Source: Bacteroides reticulotermitis JCM 10512 (lineage in GTDB: Bacteria > Bacteroidota > Bacteroidia > Bacteroidales > Bacteroidaceae). From it: a stretch of DNA of 64,000 nt. Where the stretch lies: contig NZ_BAIV01000014.1 of assembly GCF_000517545.1 (NCBI RefSeq), positions 62,001 through 126,000 on the forward strand, given 5' to 3'. Made by a program: the position numbers and the translations under genes. Shown here piece after piece: positions 39,521 through 50,734 of the stretch (the first letter of the stretch is position 1; every line of letters starts with the position of its first letter). The notes under the pieces were generated by a model. It did not search any database. It was not told where the DNA came from and was given only the letters and a program-made list of their open reading frames with translations.

Positions 39521-39907
39521 CTATTCCAGAATACTAACAACAGGGACAGTTTTATAGCCCCGCTCTGTTTCATATTTATATATTCCAATTTGCCTCGCAC
39601 GCTTACCTAGTGGAATTTCAATTATTTCATCATCATAATATAATCTCCCATCATTATTAACAAATAGCACAACAGGACCAAGAAAAAGAGAATAATCGCC
39701 TTCTCTATTTTTCCTTTCGCCACTAGCGAGTGTAACTCCAAAATCTATTACTTGAAAAACCTTAAATCGGTTCCCTTCAATATAATCTCCCGGCTCATCA
39801 AACATAGTAATTCCATTGTAGAATGACTTCGCTAAGAATAAATAAATCAAAACGGTCAAAACAATGCCTGTTATTACAACTGCAATGTGTATCCATTTTT
39901 CTTTCAT
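39521..39907 (-). CDS. Small single-pass membrane protein of unknown function
   Basis: A ~128-residue protein starting MKEKWIHIAVVITGIVLTV, with one N-terminal membrane segment and a soluble beta-rich domain (RFKVFQVIDFGVTLASGE, LFLGPVVLFVNNDGRLYYDD). An ATG three codons upstream is also possible. A TACCTTTG -7 element lies about 60 bp upstream. No family was recognised. Confidence 0.55.
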   Translation of the reverse strand: MKEKWIHIAVVITGIVLTVLIYLFLAKSFYNGITMFDEPGDYIEGNRFKVFQVIDFGVTLASGERKNREGDYSLFLGPVVLFVNNDGRLYYDDEIIEIPLGKRARQIGIYKYETERGYKTVPVVSILE

Positions 39908-39968
39908 TTCCAACATTTTTGTATATTTGTATAATATTAAAAGACCGTACCTAAAACATAATAATAGA

Positions 39969-39976
39969 CAAAGGTA
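39969..39976 (-). promoter_or_regulatory. Possible promoter of the 39521-39907 gene
   Basis: TACCTTTG on the minus strand matches TAnnTTTG; TTTG occurs 24 nt further upstream (40004-40001), slightly far for the consensus spacing. Confidence 0.35.
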
Positions 39977-40130
39977 CATCCTACAAAGAGGAATTTATTG
40001 CAAACATAGACCGGACAGATGAAATATTGCGCTAATATCGTATAATTACGACCTGTGCAATCGTCAAAGAGAGAGATACTTGAATTCTTATTGCTAATGT
40101 AGGGTAGAGGACGTTATTCAAAGTATAAAA

Positions 40131-40156
40131 GGCTTCTATCCTCACGAACCGAAGCC
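40131..40156 (-). terminator. Terminator on the minus strand
   Basis: GGCTTC and GAAGCC pair around a 14-nt loop. On the minus strand the stem is followed by TTTTA. It is downstream of the short frame at 40247-40429. Confidence 0.45.
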
Positions 40157-40246
40157 TACCTGTTACTCCTCTACATGCTTATGAAAAATTGCTCCTTAGT
40201 TTTTTAAAAGAGAGACTCACCGAGACATCCTTTTACGAATGAATGA

Positions 40247-40429
40247 TTATGAAACTAAATCGGAAATGTTGTCCGTGTACAAAAGGTATTCTATCCTTTC
40301 ACCTAGTGTATTCAATACTTCAGAAGCAATACCTATCCACCCTTCCCCTACAGAAGCTTGAAACAGTTTAGCTAATCCCCACAGGGAGGGAGCTAGGTCT
40401 GGCATGAGATTTGTACCTACCCTATGCAA
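40247..40429 (-). CDS. Possible small protein of unknown function
   Basis: A 60-residue frame that would begin with TTG. The sequence looks protein-like (PSLWGLAKLFQASVGEGWIG, ASEVLNTLGERIEYLLY) and a terminator follows. Just upstream, an ATG in another frame reads MKDTFLDEP, so one lost base could hide a ~72-residue gene. No family was recognised. Confidence 0.35.
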   Translation of the reverse strand: MHRVGTNLMPDLAPSLWGLAKLFQASVGEGWIGIASEVLNTLGERIEYLLYTDNISDLVS

Positions 40430-40527
40430 GGCTCGTCCAAAAATGTGTCTTTCATATCAAAAATAATCATATGTATAGTTTGCTTACTTGTAAACTTCCG
40501 AGCCATTCTTATCTTAAAGCTAGCGGT

Positions 40528-41111
40528 CTAAAATTTATAGGTAGCACCTAAGGAAATGTTCATATTCTTGGCTTTCACATCATCCATCACATTTATCAAC
40601 CTTGTTGATATTCAAGTCCTATTATGAACTTACCGAAATCTAGCCCTACTCCCAGACCAACTCCGGCATCCAGACGGTTAAGACCTCCATCTCCGAAAGT
40701 ATTGGAACTTACAGTTATCCCACCTTCACTCATCTTATTTTTTCCAAACAGACCATAGGCTACATAGGGTCCGGCATTGGCTACTAAACTAAATTTGTCC
40801 GACAGAGCCCAATGCCCCGCTACGTAAACCGGTAGTTCCAGATATGCGGCAGTAAGTGTTTGGTCACTATCACCAAAATCGAATTTCGCCCCTTTGGCAG
40901 AAAGTAATAAGGAGGGCTGCAGAGACCATGTTTCATTAAAAGCATAGTCCAAACCCACACCCATACGATAACCAAGTTTAAACTTGGCATCTCCAGTATC
41001 TTTTCCCGTAAAATTACTCAGATTCAATCCAACTTTTGCATTCCAAGTTACTTGAGCAGAAGCCATAACAGTCAATAAAGTAAAAAAAATAAAAACTAAT
41101 TTGCGTTTCAT
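40528..41111 (-). CDS. Outer-membrane beta-barrel (porin-like) protein, frameshifted near the end
   Basis: About 195 residues. Signal peptide MKRKLVFIFFTLLTVMASAQ, then alternating strands typical of an eight-strand barrel (WNAKVGLNLSNFTGKDTGD, YRMGVGLDYAFNETWSLQP, YLELPVYVAGHWALSDKFSL, GVGLGVGLDFGKFIIGLEY). The frame breaks near 40608: CAAGGTTGATAA should be CAAGGTTTGATAA. The restored end is NMNISLGATYKF, with the terminal Phe needed for barrel assembly, and the stop is at 40528. This belongs to the PorT/OmpW-like Bacteroidetes barrels. Confidence 0.82.
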
Positions 41112-41379
41112 ACTACATACATTTTTTTATTGTTTAATAATTTCACTGCAATAATAGTCGATTTAACAAATTTCGCAGTGAATTATTGTACAATAGAAGG
41201 AGAGTATTATCGTAAATTTTACGTTTATCCGCATGTACGATCTGACAATGTACAGAATATAAGATTATTAGAAGAGATATAACACTAAAAAAAACGCTTC
41301 CCATAGAAGCCTACCCGCGCATGATACCCCACCGAATTAATCTGAAAACACCGCATCCTCCATGTAAAGTTAATAAGAT

Positions 41380-42463
41380 ATGCGAATCAGTAGTTGACCT
41401 CTGATTCTGTTGTTTTAAAAAATTAGATAAATAAATGCGATGGCTATTTTCCCCATCGTATGTATTAAAAGTCCAGGTGTTGACCTGATTTTGATCGCTC
41501 TTTGAATATTTGTTTTCTCATTAATCCAGTTGAATAATGACTCTATGGGTTGTCTGATTTTGGATACTGCGGTTGAGAACAGGTCTCTGGCTGCTTTTTC
41601 TCTTTGGGTAATTACAGGCTCTTCGCCTTTGATTGCTTTGACTGGAGTTAGCATACATACTCCTTGGTTCTTCTGTTTCTCTGTCCAATATGGAAAATCT
41701 GAGTAGATTTTGTCTGCAAAGATATTCCTACCCGTTAGGCTATCTACTACTTCTGTTTTGAGTACGGTCAAATCGTTTTGGTCCGCAGATGATAGCATTA
41801 GCATTTCAGGGAATGGTAGTGTTCCTTTTCTTCTAAAAGCTAACGCATGGAGTTTGAGTCCAAAGTAATACATGTTCTTTGTAGAGCAGTATCCTTTGGT
41901 GGCAATCTCAGTTAGCCACTTTCCCTGTTTTATTCTTCCCTGCACAAGTGATAATGGGCATAGAATCAATAATGGATGTCGTAGTATCACAATCAGCTGG
42001 TTTAAAGGAGGTAATAAGGTGCTCTACAAGGTGGCTAATGGCTTCGCTCATCAGGTTCAATCGATAATTGAACGTCTGATAAGAAGGCAGTTTAGGAAAC
42101 CATGAGAGCAAATATTCCTGTGTGAACGTATGTATCTCTTTGATACTGAAGTATCGCTGATAGGCTCCGCAAAATAGATAAGCAGTAAGCAGTTCCTGAT
42201 CCGTAAAGGTTGGATTTGCATTATTACTGAATCTCTGGCAGTAGAACTTCAGTGAAGACTCGTAAATATCGCAGATATACATATATATTTTTATAAGTTT
42301 TAATTCTTTCTCCTTGGGAATCATAATTAGAAAAATGAATGGTTTTATTCTTCTAATATACTGATTTTCAAGGAGATGTGGAAATGTTTCGATGAGATAA
42401 TTAACTGAGTAACAACATTTTAACGAACTGATTCAGCATGTGATTTCAACTACTGATTCGCAT
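41380..42463. mobile_element. Complete IS982-like insertion sequence
   Basis: A 1084-bp element bounded by perfect 18-bp terminal inverted repeats, ATGCGAATCAGTAGTTGA at 41380-41397 and its inverse at 42446-42463. The five bases AAGAT flank both ends directly (41375-41379 and 42464-42468), a target-site duplication that points to a fairly recent insertion. It carries one transposase gene. Size, repeats and single DDE gene fit IS982; the family name should be confirmed by search. It lies downstream of the two AraC-type regulators. Confidence 0.85.
41415..42324 (-). CDS. DDE transposase of the IS982-like element, frameshifted
   Basis: About 303 residues after joining. The N-terminal helical region (PTFTDQELLTAYLFCGAYQR) is followed by the DDE catalytic domain: SIIDSMPIITCAGKNK (first Asp), LTGRNIFADKIYSDFPYW (second Asp), and IRQPIESLFNWINEKTNIQ (Glu). 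The frame breaks near 41935, GGCTAACTGAG, where two more A give a continuous reading into TEIATKGYCSTKN. It is unclear whether the copy is active. Confidence 0.85.
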
Positions 42464-42474
42464 AAGATATAACT

Positions 42475-43587
42475 TCACGCCCTCTTATGGATTCTCTGTT
42501 CCGAACTGATAAAACTACGGTAGCCAGCATAAGTGCTGAACCCCACTTTCAGTACCAGTTCCTTTTCGCTGAAGTCGTGATATTCAGGATCAGCTTGCAA
42601 GCGTTTGAGTTCATTCAACCGCAACGTATTGATATACCGGCTGAAGTTCATGCCATACTCCTTATTGATAAAGGCCGACAGATAAGAGCGGTTAGTCATC
42701 AGTGGTAGGATGAGGTCGGTAATCTTTAATGCGAAATCTAGATAAGGCTTTTCTATACACATATAAGATTCAAAAGTATCCTTATCCAAACGACCGAACT
42801 TTGCTATTCTCCGTTCTTTAACACTAATTACAACATAATTGCCCACCAAGATATTGTAACACAATATGGAATATTGCAACATATACACCAGTCTCATAAA
42901 CAACAGGAATGACGAGTCCATCACCTCCCGTTCGGAAAGATATAAAGTACTCACATGGGACAAAATGGGAAGCACTGCAAGAAAAAGGAATACTCTCAGC
43001 CATCGCAAAGAAGTGCGCGATTTGTCGGCTGAATATTCCACCACCGCTTTCCGATAGTTCAGAATCCGACGGACACATAACGCCACATAAAACATGGTAT
43101 ACAACTCGCGTATGCTCAAACGCTGACCGTACAGTATAGAAAACGCTTCATATCCCTCTTGTACAGCTCCCCTTGACACAGCTAAAGCAAGACGCACTTC
43201 ATATGGCTGGGCAAGCGACCATAAGGCAAATAGTCCCGCCAATGCACATGGAAGTATATAATGGAATACAGAATAAGGTTTGGATGAACCTACACCCGTA
43301 ATCAAATATAGCAGATGATAAAAGACCACCGGGGATAGCAACAAGCTGAATGAATACAGCAACGTTTCATATACGTAAGCCTCCGGAAAATAGAAGTACA
43401 ACATTGGACTTAACCAATTGACAATCTGTATTATGTAATAAGCCATCATGATCCACAACAACTTTTTATCCTGAAGAGCCTCCCTGAGAGGGAACAGACG
43501 ACAAAACAAAAGTAGAAAGAAGCAAACCAACGCCGTTAGCAATGGTTCCATGTAGCCCAATATACGCAAAATATCACTCATTTCCAC
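42475..43587 (-). CDS. Membrane-anchored AraC-type regulator 2
   Basis: A 370-residue protein with about seven hydrophobic segments in residues 10-255 (TALVCFFLLLFCRLF, WIMMAYYIIQIVNWL, VFLFLAVLPILSHV) and a C-terminal AraC-like HTH domain (LPLMTNRSYLSAFINKEYG, MNFSRYINTLRLNELKRLQ, LKVGFSTYAGYRSFI). The HTH core is nearly the same as in regulator 1 directly upstream, which it overlaps by 14 bp. Such membrane HTH proteins are thought to sense envelope signals. Their position between two fimbrial loci suggests that these loci are their targets; that is inference. Confidence 0.85.
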   Translation of the reverse strand: MEMSDILRILGYMEPLLTALVCFFLLLFCRLFPLREALQDKKLLWIMMAYYIIQIVNWLSPMLYFYFPEAYVYETLLYSFSLLLSPVVFYHLLYLITGVGSSKPYSVFHYILPCALAGLFALWSLAQPYEVRLALAVSRGAVQEGYEAFSILYGQRLSIRELYTMFYVALCVRRILNYRKAVVEYSADKSRTSLRWLRVFLFLAVLPILSHVSTLYLSEREVMDSSFLLFMRLVYMLQYSILCYNILVGNYVVISVKERRIAKFGRLDKDTFESYMCIEKPYLDFALKITDLILPLMTNRSYLSAFINKEYGMNFSRYINTLRLNELKRLQADPEYHDFSEKELVLKVGFSTYAGYRSFISSEQRIHKRA

Positions 43588-44830
43588 TTTCTCCTTCCAC
43601 CTTTTTACGTGCCTTCAAATAACCTTCATACGTTCCGAAACCAACTGTTGCCACAAGCTGGCGGATATTCTTTTTTTTATTCCTCGATAATGATTTCAAA
43701 TAATCCAATTCTTTCAACCGACAGGAATTGACATATTGGCTAAAGTTCATCCCATATTCCCTGTTGATAAAGGCCGACAGATAAGTACGATTAGTTTGAA
43801 GCTGCCTCGCAAGTTCCGTTAGTGACAAATCTGGATCAAGATAGCATTTGTGTTTGAAAAAGAAGCGCTCGAATTTCTGACAAGTAAGTCCTCCCACTGC
43901 CTCTTTCCGGGAGTTCTTTCTCCTTATATTCATTTGTATCCTATGTTTATCATTGGCTTGTCCACTCGTTTTCAACCGATCAAAGATTCCCAATTTGATA
44001 TAGTTCCCACTTTGAGCTAAATCCGTAGAATCACTTTCCATATATGCCATGCTATTTTCTTTCCCATTTGCCATTCTTTGCACTCTGTTTTTTCTGCCTA
44101 TCTCTGCACTTTGATAAAAGAAATAAAAGTCTCTGCACACCACATGATACAGGAATAGCATGAGCAACAAAGAAATGGGAAGTGCGCTCATAACAAAAAA
44201 AGACAATCCTTCATGCAACAAGTTATTTCCTTTTCTGAGGAAAATTATAGAGTTGAAAAAACGAACCAGAATGATGGAAATCAACAACCACCGCCAGGCA
44301 ACAGGCATCAGATAAACGCCTCGGTAAAACCGTTTTTCCTTATATTCCCTGAGAAGTAAAGCGAGGATCAGCCCGCAATATACCGCCGAAAAAGCCAAAT
44401 GTAGCCGATGCATACCCAAAACCCCATCCATGCCCGTCACACTTTGTACAAACTCCGGTTGTCTGAACGGTGCCAGCAATAACGCGAGAATGAGAGGTAA
44501 TATATAATGCCTCCAAGCCGACTTTTCAGCCCATCCATTTACCATCAGACGTATGTATGCATACATGGTTATCGGAAGACACAAGGTGGGAATACCATGA
44601 AGGGAGGGAAATTCCGCAAAGAAACTCGGATGAGAAAAATAAACAAACCTGCCTATCCATGTACCTATCAGTAAAAGCAAAAACAGTAGCAAACGCTTAT
44701 GCATACGCCTTCCAAGGCTATCTATGCTATTACTCCACGCAAGCCCCACGATTACACACCCCACCATCGCCACAAAGATAGGCAAACTGAGCAGGAAAAT
44801 CTTAACGAAAGTAACTAAGTCTATCTGCAT
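43574..44830 (-). CDS. Membrane-anchored AraC-type regulator 1
   Basis: A 418-residue protein from the preferred start 44830 (MQIDLVTFVKIFLLSLPIF). Seven hydrophobic segments are followed by a polar linker of ~80 residues and an AraC HTH domain (LSLTELARQLQTNRTYLSAF, MNFSQYVNSCRLKELDYLK, LVATVGFGTYEGYLKARK). It overlaps regulator 2, so the pair is co-expressed and the proteins may act as a heterodimer. Fourteen residues longer is possible (44872) but would add a poorly conserved hydrophobic start. Confidence 0.85.
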   Translation of the reverse strand: MQIDLVTFVKIFLLSLPIFVAMVGCVIVGLAWSNSIDSLGRRMHKRLLLFLLLLIGTWIGRFVYFSHPSFFAEFPSLHGIPTLCLPITMYAYIRLMVNGWAEKSAWRHYILPLILALLLAPFRQPEFVQSVTGMDGVLGMHRLHLAFSAVYCGLILALLLREYKEKRFYRGVYLMPVAWRWLLISIILVRFFNSIIFLRKGNNLLHEGLSFFVMSALPISLLLMLFLYHVVCRDFYFFYQSAEIGRKNRVQRMANGKENSMAYMESDSTDLAQSGNYIKLGIFDRLKTSGQANDKHRIQMNIRRKNSRKEAVGGLTCQKFERFFFKHKCYLDPDLSLTELARQLQTNRTYLSAFINREYGMNFSQYVNSCRLKELDYLKSLSRNKKKNIRQLVATVGFGTYEGYLKARKKVEGESGNE

Positions 44831-45374
44831 GGTGCAAATATAATAAAAGAACTGTAAAAGCAACGAACTCATGCCATAAACGTTGAAGATTTATTATTAA
44901 CTATTGTGAATTTTGTACCTGCCAGTTTATACAATCTGAGAACGTACTAAATATAAGATTATTCTCTTTCGCTAACTCCACCCACCATCGTCTTCCACCA
45001 GTGTATAGCACATGCTATTAAAATGGGCTATAATTCAATTTTCAAGCGGAAAATCTAGACACAGTATCAGCATCTGAGCAATATTATCTATAGAGAATTA
45101 TTTATATAATTTTCGAAACATTGTATAGACTAAATTATTTGATATCCATTTTATACTTCAAGACCGTCCGGCTTGTTACCGCCTTGATTAAAACACATCA
45201 TCCGCCCTCACGGGTAGGATGATGCCTAAACATATTTATAAAATGTAGTACATCTTATAAAATATAGTCCGGAAGAGCATCATTTATGTATAAGGATTGT
45301 ACGTTTTTCTCTTGTATTACTCTTCCTCGCTTTCTTCATTGATTCACTATCTTCTGAGTTTTTGCGTGTAACTC
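44831..45374. other. Intergenic region between the regulators and fimbrial locus 2
   Basis: It has no gene. A terminator-like hairpin lies at 45196-45224. The region holds the promoter of the AraC pair, but no convincing TAnnTTTG pair was found. Confidence 0.35.
45196..45224 (-). terminator. Terminator of fimbrial locus 2
   Basis: CATCATCC and GGATGATG pair, with an inner CCC/GGG pair. On the minus strand the stem is followed by a T-rich stretch (TGTGTTTTAAT). It lies about 150 bp after the last gene of locus 2. Confidence 0.6.
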
Positions 45375-48040
45375 TTACAAGGGGGTTAACCCTCCGCTAT
45401 TGATACCGTTGTATTCCGCTTGGTGTATTGCCCAAAACATCATATTGGCAAAAATATGTGCGTTACGTGCGGTACCATTCGCCCAACCACTATAAGCTTG
45501 AGGATAATTATTCGAATCTGTGTGGAATGGAGTGATGGTTGCGCTATTTACACCGGAAGAAATAAAGCCTCCGTCACCGACCCAAATAATATTTTTCTTC
45601 TTGTACATACACATGGTAACCCAATTGTTACGCGAGCTGAGAACATCAAAAAGACTTTCTGAACCACTCTTTATTCGTATACCACCGCATAGTGAAGCGT
45701 CATACCCCCACTGCATATTTGAGCAATCTTCAAAAGGACGCAGTCCATTAATCATCCCCGTTACAATAGGATTGGTGGAACCAGTAGGCAGTCGGTCGCT
45801 TTGACCGGCAGCGCCTAAACTGATATTCGTCGCATCATTAAGATTGTCATCGAAAATAGCCTGATAGGTGTCCCAATTGTTGTCGGGATATTCGTCGAAT
45901 GCGATAATCACCCCGCCACGATTGGCATAACTCCTCAAAGCAGCCCTAAAATTACTGTTGTTCAAGCCTAATGCATGCCCAATAATCAGAATATCAGGTG
46001 GTGTTGTACTGTTTAAGCGACTCGTTACATTACCAATGCTATTATCGTTACCAACGATGTCGAAACCGCCATCAATGAACTCGTAATTTATTGCCTGTAC
46101 GGGTACCCGTCCTGTAGCGCTGAAATTACGCACTTCTTTAAGGAATGCATTCGACCGTGCTTGTCAGCAGCATAGCCATACGTAGCATTAAAGTTACAAG
46201 TCCCCAAAATACTCATTGACTTGTAGCCAATCATAACATTCACCCCACAACTTACTCCCGCCGTACTATTGCTGTTTATTATCAACTCAGCCACCCCTGT
46301 AGGTGTTATTTTATTTGCAGGGTCGGCATAGAGCGTTACTTCCATGGAACCATCTTCACTAATGGTAAATTCCCCTGTACCGCTGAAATGTAAGCCGTGA
46401 GATGTATTGGTCTCAATAGCCCAGATTGCACCAACCATATCATCCACAATGCCCGTCAGGGTGAGGGTAATATAATTCTTATCAGGGTCTGGATTGGAAT
46501 CAAGCATATATGAGCCGTGAACTTTTACTGAACTACAGTTAATCCCATAGTCCATTCTCACTGAGGCCTGTTTAGCGGTGATATGTCCTTCTATGTCTCC
46601 TGCCGTGAATTTCAACTGCTTCATAAGGATGCTACCCGTGTAGTTGACAATGGCATGGAAAGTGAGTGTTCCGGTAATGACACCCCCCACAGGATCGGGG
46701 ATGACCGGAGTAGCGGGATCCAACATGATGCTGGCAGGACCGGACTCCCAGTTGAATGCCAGCTTGTCCTTAGGCAGGTTGGTCGTATATTCCACGGTGA
46801 CATCGGTCTTGCCATTGGCATGCAAAGTCACTGTCCGTTGGGAAACTTTAAAATAGTAATTTCCGGACACCCACACGTTGGATACTGTTTCATCCCACGG
46901 CGTTACCACATAGGAAATATCAGAAGATGCTGCATTTTCCGCTTCTTCGGGCGTAGGCATTCCACTTCCCGTAACGGCAGTCACGCTAAACACATAGTGA
47001 TGGTTGCGAAGGATACTTTCCCTCGTTCCGTCCTTGTCGGCATCCACATCCATACGGTAGTAGCCTACATTCCCAGTCGCTAAATTTTTGATTCCTACAA
47101 CGATGTTGGTGGCATCCGCGAAATCGATCAACGCATTTTCGGGCACATAAATCTCCCTCACGGATTTCTTTTCCATCTCAGTGCCATAATTTTGAGCGGT
47201 ATAAACAAACCCGTTGTCACCGCTACCCACCGCAGCCGAGTGATTGGTTCCGGCGGTTGCCGGAACACTGGCGGCAGTCGCAACTTTGCCTGCTACGCTA
47301 TAATTGGCTTCCACAGGGATAACATAAGCTTTGTCACGGCTACGGTAAAGGTGCACTGTTTGCAATTCATACCCCGCCAGACCCAGAAATACTTCCGAAT
47401 TTTCCTGCTTGTCGAACATCAGCCCCACGTCGAAACGGGCAAGGGAACGCAACATATTTACCTTGCTCGAATTTTCAAAAGAAATAGATTCATTGATGAC
47501 CTGTGCACCAACCTCTCCCCACATCGGTATGGGATCATAATCAGTGCTACCGTCCAAGGCAGCTTTCCAACGGTCGGTACAGTCAAACACCAACGCCTGC
47601 TGTAGCTCAGCTTTCGTTTTTCCATAATAGTTGTAGCCTATGTCGTTGCCTTTGTTGGCAATCACTACCAGACTATATTGCTCATTATCCACCGATTTTT
47701 GCAACTTCACAATCGCCGAGAACTCACCATTGGAACCCGATATATTTCCTACGATTTCCGCCTGATAGTCCAAGATTTCCCTATCAGCTGCCTCTTTCTT
47801 GAAAACAAGTACGGATGCATTCCGGATTTCCTCGTCCGCGGCAACCGGCATGGCACGGGTAGCCGAAGTTCCCGATGTATTGCCTGTGTTCAGAGCCAAG
47901 GTGATATATACACTTCCCCCCTTCCTGACCGACTCATGCTGATCGGTCATGCATCCGGTGAAGAGAAGCAACAACAGAACTGCCAATGCCAGACATGTAG
48001 CTGTCCTTATTTTAATTTTTTCGATAGACATTCTTTTCAT
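45375..48040 (-). CDS. Fimbrial tip-like lipoprotein with C-terminal Rossmann/amidotransferase-like domain, copy B (frameshifted)
   Basis: About 888 residues after joining. The lipobox is in LLLLLFTGC near residue 30. Residues ~40-380 are fimbrillin-like (IRNASVLVFKKEAADRE, YSLVVIANKGND, LRSLARFDVGLMF, REIYVPENAL, ILRNHHYVFSVTAV), then ~250 residues of Ig-like strands (YFKVSQRTVTLHANGKTDVTV, read in parts). The last ~260 residues start at YGYAADKHGRNAFLKEV and contain PPDILIIGHALGLNN, LRSYANRGGVIIAFDEYP, IIWVGDGGFIS and FANMMFWAI, an alpha/beta layout like class I amidotransferase-type domains. The break is near 46150 (GTCGAATGC: one more A). It is the last gene of locus 2, 26 bp after copy A. 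Confidence 0.78.
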
Positions 48041-48066
48041 ATAATAAGTTTGTTTAGACTGTGCAT

Positions 48067-50716
48067 TTATTTACTCCAACTTGAATAACTCTGTCCTTCC
48101 GTTTTATTGTTCATACCGTAGAATTCGGCATAGTCTATCGCCCAATACATTGCATTGGCGAATATCTTCGAGTTATCCGCAGAACCACTGTATCTTGTAT
48201 TCGTGATAGGTCTTCCGCTACCATCTACCAGAAAGGCTCTATAATCGGTGAAATGCTTGTACGATTGCTTTGGCTGAGGAATCCTCCGTCACCTATGTAA
48301 AGAAGTCCATTACGACGGAACATGGTTACATCTCCCGAATTATAATCATTACTTCCTCTTGTATAGATGACGGAATTAAGGTCCGAGAAATTGGTGATAC
48401 CCACTGTTGAGGAAGCGTCTTCACCCCAATTCGCGCCCCACAGGCTACCGAACGGACCTACCATGATAGGGTCGGTGTCTGTCGGTGTCTGCCCGCTTCC
48501 CGACACCATGGTAAGGGAAAAGTATACCCTGCGGAACCGACACTCGCAACTCCCAGATTTCCGACGCCGGTAACTACACGACACAATCGTGTCACATTGT
48601 TGGCGGCATGGTTGTTTCCGCTTGCATGGTCGTTCAGCATAATTATCACCCCTCCATTCGTAATGTATTCGTTCAGTGAATTGGCAGCACTAGCAGACAA
48701 CTCGAAATCAAATCCGAGCAATACGATATCCGGCTGAGGATAGTTGGAGAGCGCCTGCATAAAGTCATCCCCCGATTCAATGGTCCATCCTACGTTCGAT
48801 ACGCGCGCCCATGATCTGTCCACCCGTTCTATGGGTATCGTGCCCGATAGGCCAAAGTTGGAACCACTTTTCATGAAAGCATTGCTTCCCCCACTATTGG
48901 TACTATATCCATACATATTCTGATAATAGGAGTAACACAGCATTTTTTTCGCCTTGTATCCGCATAGCACACGGACATTCTCAATTATAGGCTGCGTGCC
49001 CGGAGTATCCAGCGATTCACCGTCACCTGTCAGTGTGAAGTAATTATAACCTCCGCTGTTCGGAGTTCCCGTAGCCGGTAGCGTGACGTGAAAATAACGG
49101 AAAGCACCATTATCCGTGTAAGACGTACTATTGAAACGTCCAGTGGTTTCCGCGAAAGAGTAGCCGTTCACTGTGCTGCTCTTGATGGTATATGTTGCAG
49201 TCGAGTTCTGCAAATCGTCACTCTTGTTTGTCTCCAAATCAAGAGTAATGTAGTGCACGCCGCCAATGAGCGGATAGGACTTCTGCGTACCTCCCAAGTT
49301 CATTTTAGGCAAATAGATGCCGTGCACGCTGAGGTTCTTGAAATTGAATTTCACACGCCCAATGTCCTGAGTGACTGTCACATTAAACTCATCAATAGGC
49401 GAAGGCATTACCCTAATAGTATGCATTATCGGATTTTCGGTTATATTGGTGCTTTCTGTGGTAAACGTAATGAAGCCCATAGTGGGAGAGCTTATATCAA
49501 AGTTGACACCACCTGCATCAGGAGTAACCCATGCAAGGTTTGAGGTTGAAAATGAAGGTATGTTTGTCTTGTAAGCCACTTTCGTGGTAGAACCGATCGT
49601 TCCTCCAAGCAGAATGTCTACTTTCTCTATCTCAAAGAAATAGCTACCGGATACATGTGTCAGGTTGTTGGCTATATCGTCAACTACCAGCGTCCATTGC
49701 GCATTCATAGGTTTATTGGCCAGAGCGGTTTCCGCATCGGCATACCCCTTTCCGGTAATGCTCTTGATATTAATGATATAGCGATGATTGCGGAGCAACG
49801 GCAGACGATCCGTAGTATTGTTGGTTGCCCGCAATTCAATGGGGTAATAAGTCACGACGTTATCATATTTGATACCTGCAACCAATACGACTGGATTGGA
49901 AGATGCCCCGTTGACAGTATTTTCCGCCAGATAAATCTCCCTTACGCACACGTCCCCGCTTACTTCAGCAGCCGAAGAATATGTAATGGCTTCGATATAA
50001 GTACCCGCTGTACCGGGGATACTCGGATCTGTTGCCACTCCGCTTACAAGATTGCTTGCAGCAGGAATGACATAACCGCTCGTACGACTTCTGTACAGTG
50101 TAATGTTCTCCAGAGAATAACCACTGATTCCTCCTGCCACTTCGAAACCGTTTAGCGTGGCGGTGAAATTCAGCCCGACATCAATACGCGCCATAGCACG
50201 CATCATTTCAACTGCCGGTGTCGTAAAATTGGCGGTAACCTCAAACTGCTCGGTCTCCCCCCACATGGGAATGCTTTTGGATGCCACATCCCATTTGCCC
50301 GAAGATGCGAAAGTAATCAGAGTCTGCACCTCCTCCTTGGTTTTGTCTTTCAGTGTTGCTTCATCAACCGTCGTATTGGCAACGAACATCAATCTGTATG
50401 TATCGGCAACCCCCAAAGACAGCTTCATCTTCACCCTGACTTTAGCCGAACCGTCTCCTGCAGGATCTACAACAGAGGTAGCGATGTAAGCGAATTTATC
50501 ATCTTTGTCGAACACCAGCGTATTGACATTGAGTAACGCTTCTTCATTCTGGACGCTTGTTGCTCTCGTACTGACGTTTACTGCACCGGGAACGTCCAGC
50601 CTCCATTCCAGCATAGCTTCTTTGCCTGAAAAATTAGAACTCTCCCGTTCGTCTGTGCAAGAACCTACCAAAAAGGCAAGAATAAATACATAAGATATGA
50701 TATGATATAGTTTCAT
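48067..50716 (-). CDS. Fimbrial tip-like lipoprotein with C-terminal Rossmann/amidotransferase-like domain, copy A (frameshifted twice)
   Basis: About 883 residues, a full-length paralogue of copy B. Lipobox in FILAFLVGSC; fimbrillin-like part (LNVNTLVFDKDDKFAYIATS, YRLMFVANTTVDEATL, MRAMARIDVGLNF, REIYLAENTVNG, LLRNHRYIINIKSI); then Ig-like strands; then the same C-terminal domain (QPDIVLLGFDFELS, LNEYITNGGVIIMLND, GLLYIGDGGFLS, FANAMYWAIDYAEFYGMN). Breaks lie near 48510 (CTTTTCCC: one more T) and near 48268 (GCCAAAGC: one more A); the true stop is at 48067. The paired Asp-Gly-Gly-Phe motif and the Trp-Ala-Ile motif are shared by both copies. It starts 18 bp after the previous gene. Confidence 0.78.
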
Positions 50717-50734
50717 TATTCGATCCTTTAAAAT

